The notes: a model not told the origin generated them from the sequence alone. Positions 1 through 7,920 are shown, counted from the stretch's first letter. The stretch is DNA of 59,180 nucleotides from Alphaproteobacteria bacterium (GCA_021325525.1 JAJPHB010000088.1:1-59180); one strand, 5' to 3'. Program-made: numbers and translations.

Positions 1-71
1 CCCGGTCCTGCAGAATTGGGGCAAAAGCGGCAAGACCGCGCCGCACCCATCGCGGGTCGGCGGCGGCTGCC

Positions 72-701
72 CTAGCGCGCGTCGCGGCGCTTGACCACGT
101 AGTCGCGCGCGATGACGAAGGCGGCCTCGGCGTCGAGAGCGGTCGTGTCGAGCACGAAGGCGTCGTCGGCCGGCCGCAACGGCGCGGTCCGGCGCTCGCT
201 GTCGCGCCTGTCACGCTCTTGCATGTCCTGCAGGACGCGCTCGTATATAGCCTCGACCCCGCGATCCCGCAACTCCTTCGCGCGGCGGCGTGCGCGCTCC
301 TCGAGGCTGGCCGTGATGTAGATCTTGGCCTCCGCCTCGGGACAGACGACCGTGCCGATGTCGCGGCCGTCGAGCACGGCGCCGGGCGGCGTCGCCGCGA
401 AGCGCCGTTGGAACTCGAGGAGCGCCGTCCGCACCGCGGGAATGACGGCGACCGCCGAGGCGAGGCGGCCGATCTCTTCGCTGCGCAGCCGCGGGTCGAG
501 GAGCTCGGCGCCGCCGACGCGCTGGGCGGCGCGCTCGGCCGCCGCCGCATCCGCCGGCGTGCCCCCCGCTTCGAGGAGATGCAGCGCGGTCGCCCGGTAG
601 AGGAGGCCTGTATCGAGGAAGGCGTAGCCGAAATGCGCCGCAAGGCGCCGCGCCAAGGTCCCCTTCCCCGACGCCGCTGGCCCGTCGATCGCGACGATCA
701 T
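72..701 (-). CDS. cmk: Cytidylate kinase
   Basis: Phosphorylates CMP and dCMP with ATP in the cytoplasm, feeding CTP/dCTP synthesis. The 209-residue product opens with MIVAIDGPAASGKGT, a P-loop at about residues 7-14, and contains LDTGLLYRA and the LDGRDIGTVV segment typical of CMP kinases. Length is normal for the family. I chose ATG at 701 over an upstream in-frame TTG at 716, because the family normally starts directly before the P-loop strand and the TTG lies against the repeat. It lies downstream of aroA on the same strand. rpsA commonly follows cmk in alphaproteobacteria but would lie beyond the window; bases 1-71 hold nothing recognisable. Confidence 0.95.
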   Translation of the reverse strand: MIVAIDGPAASGKGTLARRLAAHFGYAFLDTGLLYRATALHLLEAGGTPADAAAAERAAQRVGGAELLDPRLRSEEIGRLASAVAVIPAVRTALLEFQRRFAATPPGAVLDGRDIGTVVCPEAEAKIYITASLEERARRRAKELRDRGVEAIYERVLQDMQERDRRDSERRTAPLRPADDAFVLDTTALDAEAAFVIARDYVVKRRDAR

Positions 702-718
702 GGCCGATTCCAACAAGT

Positions 719-842
719 AACCCTCTCCCGCTTGCGGGAGAGGGCAGGGTGAGGGCCATGCCGGCCGCCTGAAGTATCTGGCGCTCCGAAGGGCGGTATT
801 TTGCCCTCACCCCGACCCTCTCCCGCACGCGGGAGAGGGAGA
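719..842. repeat. Inverted pair of REP-like palindromic repeats
   Basis: Two copies of a palindromic unit, CCCTCTCCCGC-(2-4 nt)-GCGGGAGAGGG, sit in the cmk/aroA gap. Each is followed or preceded by a GGGTGAGGG / CCCTCACCC tail. The first copy (about 719-756) and the second (about 803-841) are in opposite orientation, giving the tail-to-tail arrangement of REP doublets (BIMEs). A transcript through both could fold into a large cruciform-like hairpin and may stabilise or attenuate the aroA-cmk message. A degenerate third copy lies at 20895-20928. Confidence 0.75.
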
Positions 843-855
843 TCGATGATGCCGC

Positions 856-2187
856 TCATCGTCCCGCTTCTTCGATCTTGGCGCCGAGGCCGTTCATCAG
901 CGCGGCGAAGGCGGGGAAGCTCGTATCGATCGGCGCGCCGTCGTCGATCGCGACCGCTTCCTGCGCCGCCATGCCGAAGACGAGGAAAGACATCGCCGGG
1001 CGGTGGTCGAGCTTGGTGGCGATCGCGGCGCCGCCGCGCGGCCGCCCGCCCGCGCCCTCGACGATGAGGTCGTCGCCGGCGATCCGCGCCGTGACGCCGC
1101 AGGCGGCGAGACCCGTCGCGATGGCGGCGAGGCGGTCGCTCTCCTTGACGCGGAGCTCGCCGAGCCCACGCATCACTGTACGGCCCTTGGCGAAGGCGGC
1201 GGCGACGGCGAGGATCGGGTACTCATCGATCATGCGCGGCGCGCGCTCGGCCGGCACTTCGACTCCTTCGAGCCGGCTCGCCTTGACGACGAGATCGGCG
1301 ACGGGCTCGCCGCCCGCCTCGCGCTCCTCGGTGAAGGCGAGATCGGCGCCCATCTCGCGCAAGGTGTCATAGAGCCCGGTGCGGAGCGGGTTGATGCCGA
1401 CGCCCGTGATGGTGATCTCGGAGCCGGGCAGCAGCAGCGCCGCCACCGCCGGGAACGCCGCCGAGGAGGGATCGCCCGGAACGCGGAGATCGGCGGCGGC
1501 GAGCTCCGGCTGCCCCAGAAGGCTGATGCGCCGCCCGCCTTCCGCCGTCTCGGCGGTTTCGACCGTGGCACCGAAATGGCGCAGCATGCGCTCGCTGTGG
1601 TCGCGCGTCGGCTGCGGCTCGATGATGGTGGTGACGCCGGGCGCGCTGAGCCCGGCGAGGAGCACCGCCGATTTCACCTGCGCCGAGGCAACGGGGAGCG
1701 TGTAGGCGATCGGCAGCGGCTCGGCGGCGCCGGTGACGGCGAGCGGCATCCGGCCGCCGCTCCGCGCGAGGATGCGCGCCCCCATCCGCTCCAGCGGCGC
1801 GACGACGCGCGCCATCGGCCGCCGCCGCAGCGAAGGATCGCCGGTAAGGAAGGCGGTGAAGGGGTGGCCGGCGATGACGCCCATGAGCAGCCGCGCGCCG
1901 GTCCCCGAATTGCCGAGATCGATGACGTCGGCGGGCTCGGCGAGGCCGCCGATGCCGACGCCGTCGATACGCCAGACGCTCGCCGCCTCGCGCTCGACCG
2001 CGGCGCCGAGCGCGCGCATCGCCGCTGCCGTGCGCAGCACATCCTCGCCTTCGAGGAGCCCCTCGACGCGGGTCCGCCCGACCGCGAGCCCGCCGAGCAT
2101 GAGGGCGCGATGCGAGATCGACTTGTCGCCGGGCACGGCGATGCGGCCGACGAGCGGCCCCGTCGGCCTCGATCTGAGTGGCCTCAC
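856..2187 (-). CDS. aroA: 3-phosphoshikimate 1-carboxyvinyltransferase (EPSP synthase), class II type
   Basis: Joins shikimate-3-phosphate and phosphoenolpyruvate in the shikimate pathway to aromatic amino acids. The 443 residues show [10 protein letters not shown] near residues 18-27, [23 protein letters not shown] and [11 protein letters not shown], an arrangement close to the Agrobacterium CP4 (class II) enzyme. The phosphoenolpyruvate-site loop reads [10 protein letters not shown], so Gly95 occupies the position that is Ala100 in CP4 and Gly96 in E. coli. The start is GTG at 2187, preceded on the minus strand by a GGGAGACGGAG ribosome site. It is transcribed toward cmk and is probably co-transcribed with it across the repeat pair. 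The 2188-2446 gap upstream is shared with the divergent zinc-ribbon gene. Confidence 0.95.
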   Translation of the reverse strand: MRPLRSRPTGPLVGRIAVPGDKSISHRALMLGGLAVGRTRVEGLLEGEDVLRTAAAMRALGAAVEREAASVWRIDGVGIGGLAEPADVIDLGNSGTGARLLMGVIAGHPFTAFLTGDPSLRRRPMARVVAPLERMGARILARSGGRMPLAVTGAAEPLPIAYTLPVASAQVKSAVLLAGLSAPGVTTIIEPQPTRDHSERMLRHFGATVETAETAEGGRRISLLGQPELAAADLRVPGDPSSAAFPAVAALLLPGSEITITGVGINPLRTGLYDTLREMGADLAFTEEREAGGEPVADLVVKASRLEGVEVPAERAPRMIDEYPILAVAAAFAKGRTVMRGLGELRVKESDRLAAIATGLAACGVTARIAGDDLIVEGAGGRPRGGAAIATKLDHRPAMSFLVFGMAAQEAVAIDDGAPIDTSFPAFAALMNGLGAKIEEAGR

Positions 2188-2368
2188 CTCCGTCTCCCTC
2201 GCGCCCGTCCCCGTTCCATTGGCGGCCCGTGTCTACCACATCGCCGCCCGCCGGCAACAGCGCGGCCCCTTGCCTTTGCCGCGGCGGCTCCCACATTAAG
2301 CCGCCGCCGGCAACGCCGCCCGGGCCGGCACCCACGCGAGCGCGGATTGCGCGGCCGCGGATTTTGCT

Positions 2369-2374
2369 TTGACA
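2369..2374 (+). promoter_or_regulatory. Candidate -35 box for the zinc-ribbon gene
   Basis: A perfect TTGACA hexamer lies 72 bases before the GTG at 2447 in the divergent aroA/zinc-ribbon gap. No good -10 is seen at 16-18 bases; the nearest options are weak (CAGATG or GCAGAT near 2391-2397), so this is a tentative sigma70-type half site. The remainder of 2188-2446 shows no convincing gene. Confidence 0.3.
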
Positions 2375-2446
2375 GCGCCGGGCGATCATGGCAGATGCCG
2401 CGCGCAGATCGGGGGCGTCTGCGAGGACAGACTACAGGAGCACCGC

Positions 2447-2821
2447 GTGGCAAAGCCGGAATGGGGATCGAAGCGCATCTGCCCGAGTTGCGGGACGCGC
2501 TATTATGATTTGATGAAGCCGCTGGGCGAGATCGTCTGCCCGAAATGCGGGACCCAATTCGACCCCGAGGCCTTCCTGAAGACGCGCCGCGCGCGCACCG
2601 CGGCCACCACCGAGAAGGAGATCGAGCCGGCCGTTGCCGACGAGATCGCCGTCGAGACGGAGGGCGAGGAGGCCGAGGCGCTCGAAGAGGACGAGGCCGC
2701 CGTCAAGGCCGAGGGCGAGGAAGAGGACGAGGAGCTGATCGAGGACGCCTCCGAGCTCGGCGAGGACGAGGACGACATGGCCGAGGTGATCGAGAACGTC
2801 GAGGACGAGGAGGAGCGCTGA
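2447..2821 (+). CDS. TIGR02300-family zinc-ribbon protein with acidic tail
   Basis: A 124-residue cytoplasmic protein. Residues 1-45 form a zinc ribbon with Cys12, Cys15, Cys31 and Cys34 (CPSC...CPKC) around a RYYDLMKP motif, the signature of the alphaproteobacterial 'FYDLN acid' family (TIGR02300). From about residue 60 onward it is almost entirely Glu/Asp/Ala, a very acidic and probably disordered tail. The start is GTG at 2447 with AGGAG 6 bases upstream; an earlier in-frame start would add 26 unrelated residues. Function is unknown. The fold suggests binding of a nucleic acid or a basic partner, but that is inference. It commonly neighbours aroA in this group. Confidence 0.88.
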   Translation: MAKPEWGSKRICPSCGTRYYDLMKPLGEIVCPKCGTQFDPEAFLKTRRARTAATTEKEIEPAVADEIAVETEGEEAEALEEDEAAVKAEGEEEDEELIEDASELGEDEDDMAEVIENVEDEEER

Positions 2822-2896
2822 GCGCGCCGCGTTCAACCGCGCATCCTCTTGCCGGGCGCCCTCCCGCTTCTTATTTTCGGGGCAGCCGAAACCGGA

Positions 2897-2902
2897 TATA
2901 AT
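2897..2902 (+). promoter_or_regulatory. -10 box of the tRNA-Ala gene
   Basis: A perfect TATAAT lies 38 bases before the tRNA 5' end. The hexamer 17 bases upstream (TTTTCG at 2874-2879) is a poor -35, which is tolerable for a stable-RNA promoter with a consensus -10. Confidence 0.5.
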
Positions 2903-2940
2903 CGCGCATAGTCGCCGGGGCCCAAGCCGGCGACGTCTTC

Positions 2941-3016
<76 letters not shown>

Positions 3017-3022
3017 ATGACA

Positions 3023-3060
3023 GAAGGGCCCGGCCGGAGACGGCCGGGCCCTTCGCTTTT
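3023..3060 (+). terminator. Intrinsic terminator after tRNA-Ala
   Basis: A perfect 14-base-pair hairpin (GAAGGGCCCGGCCG, loop GAGA, then its complement) followed by GCTTTT. It starts 7 bases past the tRNA CCA and ends the tRNA transcript. Confidence 0.85.
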
Positions 3061-3245
3061 GCGACCCGCCTCTCTTCGATGAATTCTCGTTCCAGCGCCT
3101 GGCCGTCGGATCGGTGATTGCCAGGGCACGGACGACCAGCGACCGGACACAAAGCTTCGCCTGGTCGCCCGTCCGCGCGCTCGGCGGCCACAAGGCCGCG
3201 CGGTTATGCTACAAAGGAGCCGTCCAGGCAGCGGCGGCGCGCGTC

Positions 3246-4769
3246 ATGTCGAGTCCCGAGACCGCCTCGACGGAGCGGAAGCCCGAGCGCCGCCTCGCGG
3301 CGGTGCTCGCGAGCGACGTTGTCGGCTACAGCCGGCTCATGGAGGCGGACGAGGAGGGCACGCTCGCCCGCCTGCGCCGCCTGCGCGAAGACATCATCGA
3401 TCCCGCCGTCGCCCGGCATCGCGGGCGCGTCTTCAAGGCGATGGGCGACGGCCTGCTGATCGAGTTCCCGAGCATCGTCGAGGCGATCGCCTGCGCCGTC
3501 GCCATTCAGCAGGAGCTCGCCGAAAGCGAAGCGAATGCGCCGCCCGAGCGGCGGCTGCGGCTGCGCATCGGCGTCAATATCGGCGACATGATCGGCGAGG
3601 GCGAGGATGTGTTCGGCGACGCCGTCAATGTCGCGGCGCGCCTCGAAGGGATCGCCGAACCGGGCGGCATTCTCGCTTCCGCCGCCGCCTTCGAGCAGGT
3701 GCGCGACCGGCGCTTCGCCTTCGAGGATCTCGGCGAGAAGAAGGTCAAGAATTTGACGCGGCCGATCCGCGTCTATCGCGTCCGCGCGGCAGGGATGGAG
3801 GCGGAGGCGGGCCCGCCCATCGCGGCGTCAGCGCGCAGGCGGCGCGTTGCGGCAATTGCCGCCGCCTCTGCGGCCCTCGCTCTCGCATTGGCGGCCGGCG
3901 CGTGGTGGCGGTGGCCGACGCCGGTGCCGCCGACCGCCCCATCGCGCCCGCCGGCCGCGGCGGCCGCAACGCCGCCGGCGGCGCCGGGTCCGCCGCTCTC
4001 GCCGGAAACCGCCGAGGATTTGCGGCGCGGCGAGGCGGCGCTGGCGCGTCGCGAGCTCGTTGCGGCGCGGGCCTTCTTCGAGCAGGTCCTCGCCCGCGAT
4101 CCGCAGGCGCTCGATGCCCAGCTCGGCCTCGCTCAGGTCGCGATCGAGCGCGTCATCGAAGGCGAGAGCGAGGACCGTGCGGCGGATCTCGAGCAAGCCG
4201 ACCGCCTCGTCGGGGAGGTGCTGGCGGCGCGGCCGAACAATGCCGTGGCGCATCTCGTCAAAGGCCATGTCCTGCGCGCCCGCCGGCGGCTCGACGCGGC
4301 GCGGCAGGAATACGAGGCCGCCATCGCCCTCAACGGCCATTACGCCGTCGCCTATGCCAATCTGGCGCGGACGAAGCTCCTGCTGGGCCAGCCGGCCGAG
4401 GCCGTTCCCCTCCTCGATCGGGCGATGCAGCTCAATCCGCGCGACGCGCTGATGGGTCTCGCCTACAACCTCCGCGGCGCCGCCGAGCTCTTCCAGGGTC
4501 ATGGCGAAGAGGCCGTCGCCTGGCTCGAAAAGGCGCGGGCGACGAACGCCAAAGGCGTCAACTACCTCGACCTCGCCGCCGCCTATGGACTCGCAGGCCA
4601 GGCGGGAGCGGCGCAGGACGCGCTCGCCATGGCGCAGCAGCGCGATCCGAAGCTGCTCAGCATCCGCTATCTCCAGGGCCGGCGGCCTTCCGACGAACCC
4701 GCCTATCTGGATTTGCGCGAGAAATTCCTCTTCGAGGGGCTGCGCAAGGCGGGGCTGCCCGAGCGCTGA
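3246..4769 (+). CDS. Class III adenylate/guanylate cyclase with C-terminal TPR repeats
   Basis: Makes a cyclic nucleotide, probably cAMP, and likely senses or binds partners through its TPR part. The 507-residue protein has an N-terminal cyclase homology domain (about 13-178). The metal-binding Asp24 (ASDVVGYS) and Asp68 (KAMGDGL), Lys64, and the FGDAVNVAARLE segment with Asn128 and Arg132 are all present, so it looks catalytically competent. A single membrane helix lies at about 201-221, after a basic patch, followed by a Pro/Ala linker and several TPR helices (about 265-480). Unusually, the cyclase is N-terminal and cytosolic, with the TPR domain on the other side of the membrane. ATG at 3246 was chosen because the domain begins just after it. 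No cyclic-nucleotide effector gene adjoins. Confidence 0.88.
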   Translation: MSSPETASTERKPERRLAAVLASDVVGYSRLMEADEEGTLARLRRLREDIIDPAVARHRGRVFKAMGDGLLIEFPSIVEAIACAVAIQQELAESEANAPPERRLRLRIGVNIGDMIGEGEDVFGDAVNVAARLEGIAEPGGILASAAAFEQVRDRRFAFEDLGEKKVKNLTRPIRVYRVRAAGMEAEAGPPIAASARRRRVAAIAAASAALALALAAGAWWRWPTPVPPTAPSRPPAAAAATPPAAPGPPLSPETAEDLRRGEAALARRELVAARAFFEQVLARDPQALDAQLGLAQVAIERVIEGESEDRAADLEQADRLVGEVLAARPNNAVAHLVKGHVLRARRRLDAARQEYEAAIALNGHYAVAYANLARTKLLLGQPAEAVPLLDRAMQLNPRDALMGLAYNLRGAAELFQGHGEEAVAWLEKARATNAKGVNYLDLAAAYGLAGQAGAAQDALAMAQQRDPKLLSIRYLQGRRPSDEPAYLDLREKFLFEGLRKAGLPER

Positions 4770-4852
4770 ACCGCGCCCGCTGCGATGACACGAGGCGGCG
4801 CGCCGCTTATTCTCCGAGACATGCTCGGTGCCCGCGACGGAGGGATTTGAGA

Positions 4853-5740
4853 ATGACGCTTTCGATCAGGCCCGCCGACCCGGCCCGCCCCGATTTCGTC
4901 GGCGTCGTCGCCGGGATCGACCTCCGCCACAGTGTCGCGCCGGAGTGGGTGGCGGCGATCGAAGCGGGGATGGACCGTTATGCCGTGCTCGTCTTCCGCG
5001 ACCAGCCCATCGATGACGAGCAGCAGCTCGCCTTCAGCCGGCATTTCGGGCCGCTGGAGCAGGCGACGGGCGACATCGCGCAAGGAAGCGAGCGGCGCTT
5101 GCGGAGCGACATCAACGACATCTCGAATCTCGACCAGCGCGGCGCGGTGCTGGCGCGCGACGACCGCCGCCGCCTCTTCAGCCTCGGCAACATGCTGTGG
5201 CATTCCGACAGCTCCTTCAAGGCGACGCCGGCGAAGTATTCGCTGCTCTCGGCGCGCATCGTGCCGCGCTCGGGCGGCGACACGGAATTCGCCGATATGC
5301 GCGCCGCCTATGACGCGCTCGACGAGGAGATGCGGAGCCTCGTCGCCGGCCTCGTCTGCGAGCACAGCCAGATCTATTCGCGCGGCATCCTCGGCTTCAC
5401 CGACTTCACCGAGGAGGAGCGGCAGAAATGGGCGCCGGTGCCGCAGCGCCTCGTCCGCCGCCATCCGGTGACGGGCCGCCGCTCGCTCTTCCTCTCGGCC
5501 CATGCCGGCGCCATCCGCGGCTGGCCGGTGCCGGAGGCGCGGGCGCTGCTGCGCGATCTCACCGAGCACGCGACGCAGCGCGTCTTCGTCCATGCCCATT
5601 CCTGGCGGCAGTTCGACCTCGTCATGTGGGACAATCGCGTCGTCATGCATCGCGGCCGGCGCTACGACGCGAAGGAGGTGCGCGACATGCACCGGACGAC
5701 GATCGCTGATGTCGCGCCGACGCTGGAGCAGGCCGCCTGA
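4853..5740 (+). CDS. TfdA/TauD-family 2-oxoglutarate-dependent dioxygenase
   Basis: A non-heme iron enzyme that couples 2-oxoglutarate decarboxylation to hydroxylation of a carboxylate-bearing substrate. The 295 residues align closely in memory with TfdA, the 2,4-D dioxygenase: LVFRDQP, WHSDSSF, GGDTEFADMRAAYDAL, then DNRVVMHRGRRYD. The iron ligands are His117, Asp119 and His266, matching the spacing of TfdA His114/Asp116/His263. An Arg shortly after the last His (281, or 277) should bind 2-oxoglutarate. No other tfd genes are nearby, so the real substrate may be another aryloxyalkanoate or a sulfonate. The start ATG at 4853 follows a GAGGGATTTGAG stretch. Confidence 0.88.
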   Translation: MTLSIRPADPARPDFVGVVAGIDLRHSVAPEWVAAIEAGMDRYAVLVFRDQPIDDEQQLAFSRHFGPLEQATGDIAQGSERRLRSDINDISNLDQRGAVLARDDRRRLFSLGNMLWHSDSSFKATPAKYSLLSARIVPRSGGDTEFADMRAAYDALDEEMRSLVAGLVCEHSQIYSRGILGFTDFTEEERQKWAPVPQRLVRRHPVTGRRSLFLSAHAGAIRGWPVPEARALLRDLTEHATQRVFVHAHSWRQFDLVMWDNRVVMHRGRRYDAKEVRDMHRTTIADVAPTLEQAA

Positions 5741-5796
5741 GGCCGGCGCCGGGGAGGAGGCCGCGCGTGCTTCGGCTTCACTGAATTGGCGAAATC

Positions 5797-5812
5797 GACT
5801 TTACAAAAAGTC
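5797..5812. promoter_or_regulatory. GACTTT-ACAA-AAAGTC palindrome in the gap before the motor-like operon
   Basis: A perfect 6-base-pair inverted repeat with a 4-base loop in an AT-richer stretch (about 5785-5925) of the 247-base gap between the dioxygenase and the next operon. It could be an operator, or a weak terminator for the dioxygenase gene, although only a short U-poor run follows. The rest of 5741-5987 holds no gene that I can support; it probably carries the operon promoter. Confidence 0.3.
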
Positions 5813-5987
5813 ACAATTTCTTACGCGACCATTCGGGCACAGGCGGAGTTCCTGTAGGCGAAGCCTTGTCTCGGCTGTGGATGGGTTGCGATCTCTACTG
5901 TTGTGACGGCATAGATTATTTCGAGACTCCGAAGGCTTCGGCGGGCCAGAACCTTTGCTGGACCGGAACAGAAGCGAAGGAGGGGGC

Positions 5988-6548
5988 ATGACCCTTCCGA
6001 CGGAGGACCATCGCTTGGTATCGCTCGACATGAAACGGAGCCCGGTGCGGGCGCGGGTTGCGGCGCCCGAACTCCCGGTCATGGAGCCGCCGCGCATGAT
6101 GGAGCGGCTGGCTCGGCATTGCGCGGCCGAGCAAGCCTTCCTCGCGCGCTTTGCCGTCATCAACCTCACCGGCGTCGCGCTGCTGGCGGCGGCCTGGGCC
6201 GACGGGCTCCTCATGAAGCCCTTCGAGGCCGACCGCTCGGGCATGTGCTATCTCATCACGGCGCTCTTCCTCGTGGGGCTCGGCGCTGTTCTGCGCAAGG
6301 ACTGGCAGACCGTACGCTGGTCGGGCAACGCCCTCGTCTATCTCGGGATGGTGGGGACCGTCCTCGGCCTCATCATCACGGTCTCCAGCCTCAGCGCCGC
6401 CGACGCGCAGAGCTTCGAGAGCTTCAAGCGCATCGTCAGCGCCATCTATATCGGCTCGGGCACGGCGCTCTACACGAACCTCATCGCCTGCATCGGCTAT
6501 CTCTGGCTCGGGACCAACGCCCATCTGCTGGCGCGACAGGAGGTGTGA
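5988..6548 (+). CDS. MotA/TolQ/ExbB-like four-helix inner-membrane protein
   Basis: A 186-residue integral membrane protein. Four hydrophobic segments lie near residues 51-73, 85-104, 117-137 and 150-173. The third reads GMVGTVLGLIITV and the fourth SGTALYTNLIACIGYLWL; both match the paired proton-channel helices of TolQ/ExbB/MotA (LGLLGTVxGLI and the ALxTTxxG helix). It lacks the large cytoplasmic domain that MotA uses to drive the flagellar rotor. The start ATG at 5988 follows AAGGAGGGGG. It is first in a three-gene operon (3-base gap to the next gene). Ion-channel activity is inferred from the motif; family assignment is moderate. Confidence 0.72.
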   Translation: MTLPTEDHRLVSLDMKRSPVRARVAAPELPVMEPPRMMERLARHCAAEQAFLARFAVINLTGVALLAAAWADGLLMKPFEADRSGMCYLITALFLVGLGAVLRKDWQTVRWSGNALVYLGMVGTVLGLIITVSSLSAADAQSFESFKRIVSAIYIGSGTALYTNLIACIGYLWLGTNAHLLARQEV

Positions 6549-6551
6549 TCC

Positions 6552-7139
6552 ATGTGGCGGGGGATGAATGTCTCCTTCCGCGACATGCTCTTCCTCCTGG
6601 TCTTCGCCTATCTCGTCATCAGCGCGGTGGCGCTGGCGCATGTGGCAAAGCAGGACGAGACGAGCAAGGGCGCGCCGCCGCCCGGCAACGTCATCGTCGA
6701 GATGAGATGGGCGAAGGAGATCGACGCCGATGTCGATCTCTGGGTCGAGGCGCCGGGCGACGTGCCGGTCGGCTATTCCAACAAATCGGGGAAGATCTTC
6801 AACCTGGTGCGCGACGATCTCGGACGCGGCAGCGACCCCAATTCGATGAATTACGAGGTCGCCTATGGCCGCGGCCATTGGCCGGGCGAATATGTCGTCA
6901 ACACCATGCTCTACCGCAGCCGCGACGGCAAAATGCCGGTCCCGGTCGATATCAGCGTCTCGCTGCGCGACGAGCATGGCAGCGTTCAGCAGGTGCTGAG
7001 ATCCGATATTTCCCTCGACTTCGAGGGTCAGGAGACCACCGTCTTCCGCTTCCGCCTCGATGACAAGGGGGCCCTCGTCCCCGGCAGCGTCAACCGCATC
7101 CACAAGAATTTGCGGAGCTCCAAGGTGGCGCAGCAATGA
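6552..7139 (+). CDS. Single-pass protein with ExbD/TolR-like helix and a DUF2135-like periplasmic domain
   Basis: A 195-residue protein. After a short cytosolic start the helix FRDMLFLLVFAYLVISAVAL carries Asp11 at its entrance, the place where ExbD/TolR/MotB proteins have their proton-carrying Asp. The remainder should be periplasmic: VDLWVEAPGD, a glycine-rich centre, WPGEYVVNTMLY and PVPVDISVSL form a beta-sandwich pattern like DUF2135 or von Willebrand-associated domains. There is no OmpA-type peptidoglycan-binding motif, so it is not a standard MotB. It sits between the TolQ-like gene and a second membrane protein, overlapping the latter by ATGA. Function is unknown; a stator partner role is inference. 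Confidence 0.68.
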   Translation: MWRGMNVSFRDMLFLLVFAYLVISAVALAHVAKQDETSKGAPPPGNVIVEMRWAKEIDADVDLWVEAPGDVPVGYSNKSGKIFNLVRDDLGRGSDPNSMNYEVAYGRGHWPGEYVVNTMLYRSRDGKMPVPVDISVSLRDEHGSVQQVLRSDISLDFEGQETTVFRFRLDDKGALVPGSVNRIHKNLRSSKVAQQ

Positions 7140-7654
7140 CCGGCTTTCTCCTCGCCTTCCTCGTCCTCGTCTTTCTCCTCGGCGCCTTCGCCTATTTGGC
7201 GATGCCGGCGGGCAGCCGGCTGCGGCGGGGCCTTGTCAGCGGCGCCTTCGCGGTGCTTCTCGCCATTCTCTTCTTCGGCTATTCGGACATGCTCGGGCGG
7301 CCGAAGGCGATGCGGCTCGAAGTGCTGCGCGGCAGCGTCACGGATGCGCGCGTCATCGGCTCCTACCTCAAGGAAGGCGAGGGCATCTATCTCTGGCTCG
7401 AACTGCCGGGCACGGCGGAGCCGCGCTACTACAGGCTGCCCTGGGACGAGAAAACCGCCGGCGCTCTGCAAGAAGCGGTCGAGCGCAATCAGAGCCGGCA
7501 TGGCGGCGGCGTCATGATGGGCCACCCCTTCGCCCGCGGATGGGACGAGGAGGCGCCGAAATTCTACGCTCTGCCGCAGCCGAAGCTGCCGGACAAGGCC
7601 GGCGAGCGGCCGCCGGCCCTCACTCTCTATCAGGCTCCCGAGCAGCGCTCATAA
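7136..7654 (+). CDS. Two-helix membrane protein, third gene of the motor-like operon
   Basis: A 172-residue protein of unknown family. Two membrane helices (about 3-22 and 33-50) are followed by a soluble domain with LEVLRGSVTDARVIGSYL, GIYLWLELPG, PRYYRLPWDE and the C-terminal FYALPQPKLPDK. The start overlaps the previous stop (ATGA at 7136-7139), which implies translational coupling, so it probably belongs to the same complex. With an even number of helices the soluble part stays in the cytoplasm if the N-terminus does. Its last 35 bases overlap a convergent small gene. Confidence 0.65.
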   Translation: MTGFLLAFLVLVFLLGAFAYLAMPAGSRLRRGLVSGAFAVLLAILFFGYSDMLGRPKAMRLEVLRGSVTDARVIGSYLKEGEGIYLWLELPGTAEPRYYRLPWDEKTAGALQEAVERNQSRHGGGVMMGHPFARGWDEEAPKFYALPQPKLPDKAGERPPALTLYQAPEQRS

Positions 7655-7841
7655 TCGAAGCCGCCGCCTTGCCGGCATCCGTGATCGTCACGATGACGGC
7701 GGGGCCGTTCGCATCACCGAGAGGCTCGGTGCTGACGAGGCCGTTCCGGGCGAGCGGTGCCCAGGCCGCCCAATCGAGCGACACCTGCTCGAGATTGCGG
7801 ACCGATGCGAGCATGAGCTGCTTGGGAACGAGCGCGATCAT
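7620..7841 (-). CDS. Small hypothetical protein, winged-helix-like
   Basis: A 73-residue product with a plausible protein-like composition: LASVRNLEQVSLDWAAWAPL, then NGLVSTEPLG and VIVTITDAGKAA. The last part resembles the wing and final strand of MarR/PadR-type winged helices (GLV...VTITDAG). It would be far too short for a complete repressor. ATG at 7841 has only a close AAGAGG; a better AGGAGG lies about 20 bases upstream. The 3' end overlaps the convergent operon. Moderate doubt that it is real. Confidence 0.45.
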   Translation of the reverse strand: MIALVPKQLMLASVRNLEQVSLDWAAWAPLARNGLVSTEPLGDANGPAVIVTITDAGKAAASIMSAAREPDRE

Positions 7842-7920
7842 GGCCTCTTATCCGGAGCATTCCTCCTAACCCCGCGCCGCCCGCGAAGGCAACGAGGATC
7901 GCCTTTGATTTGCCGAAGAC

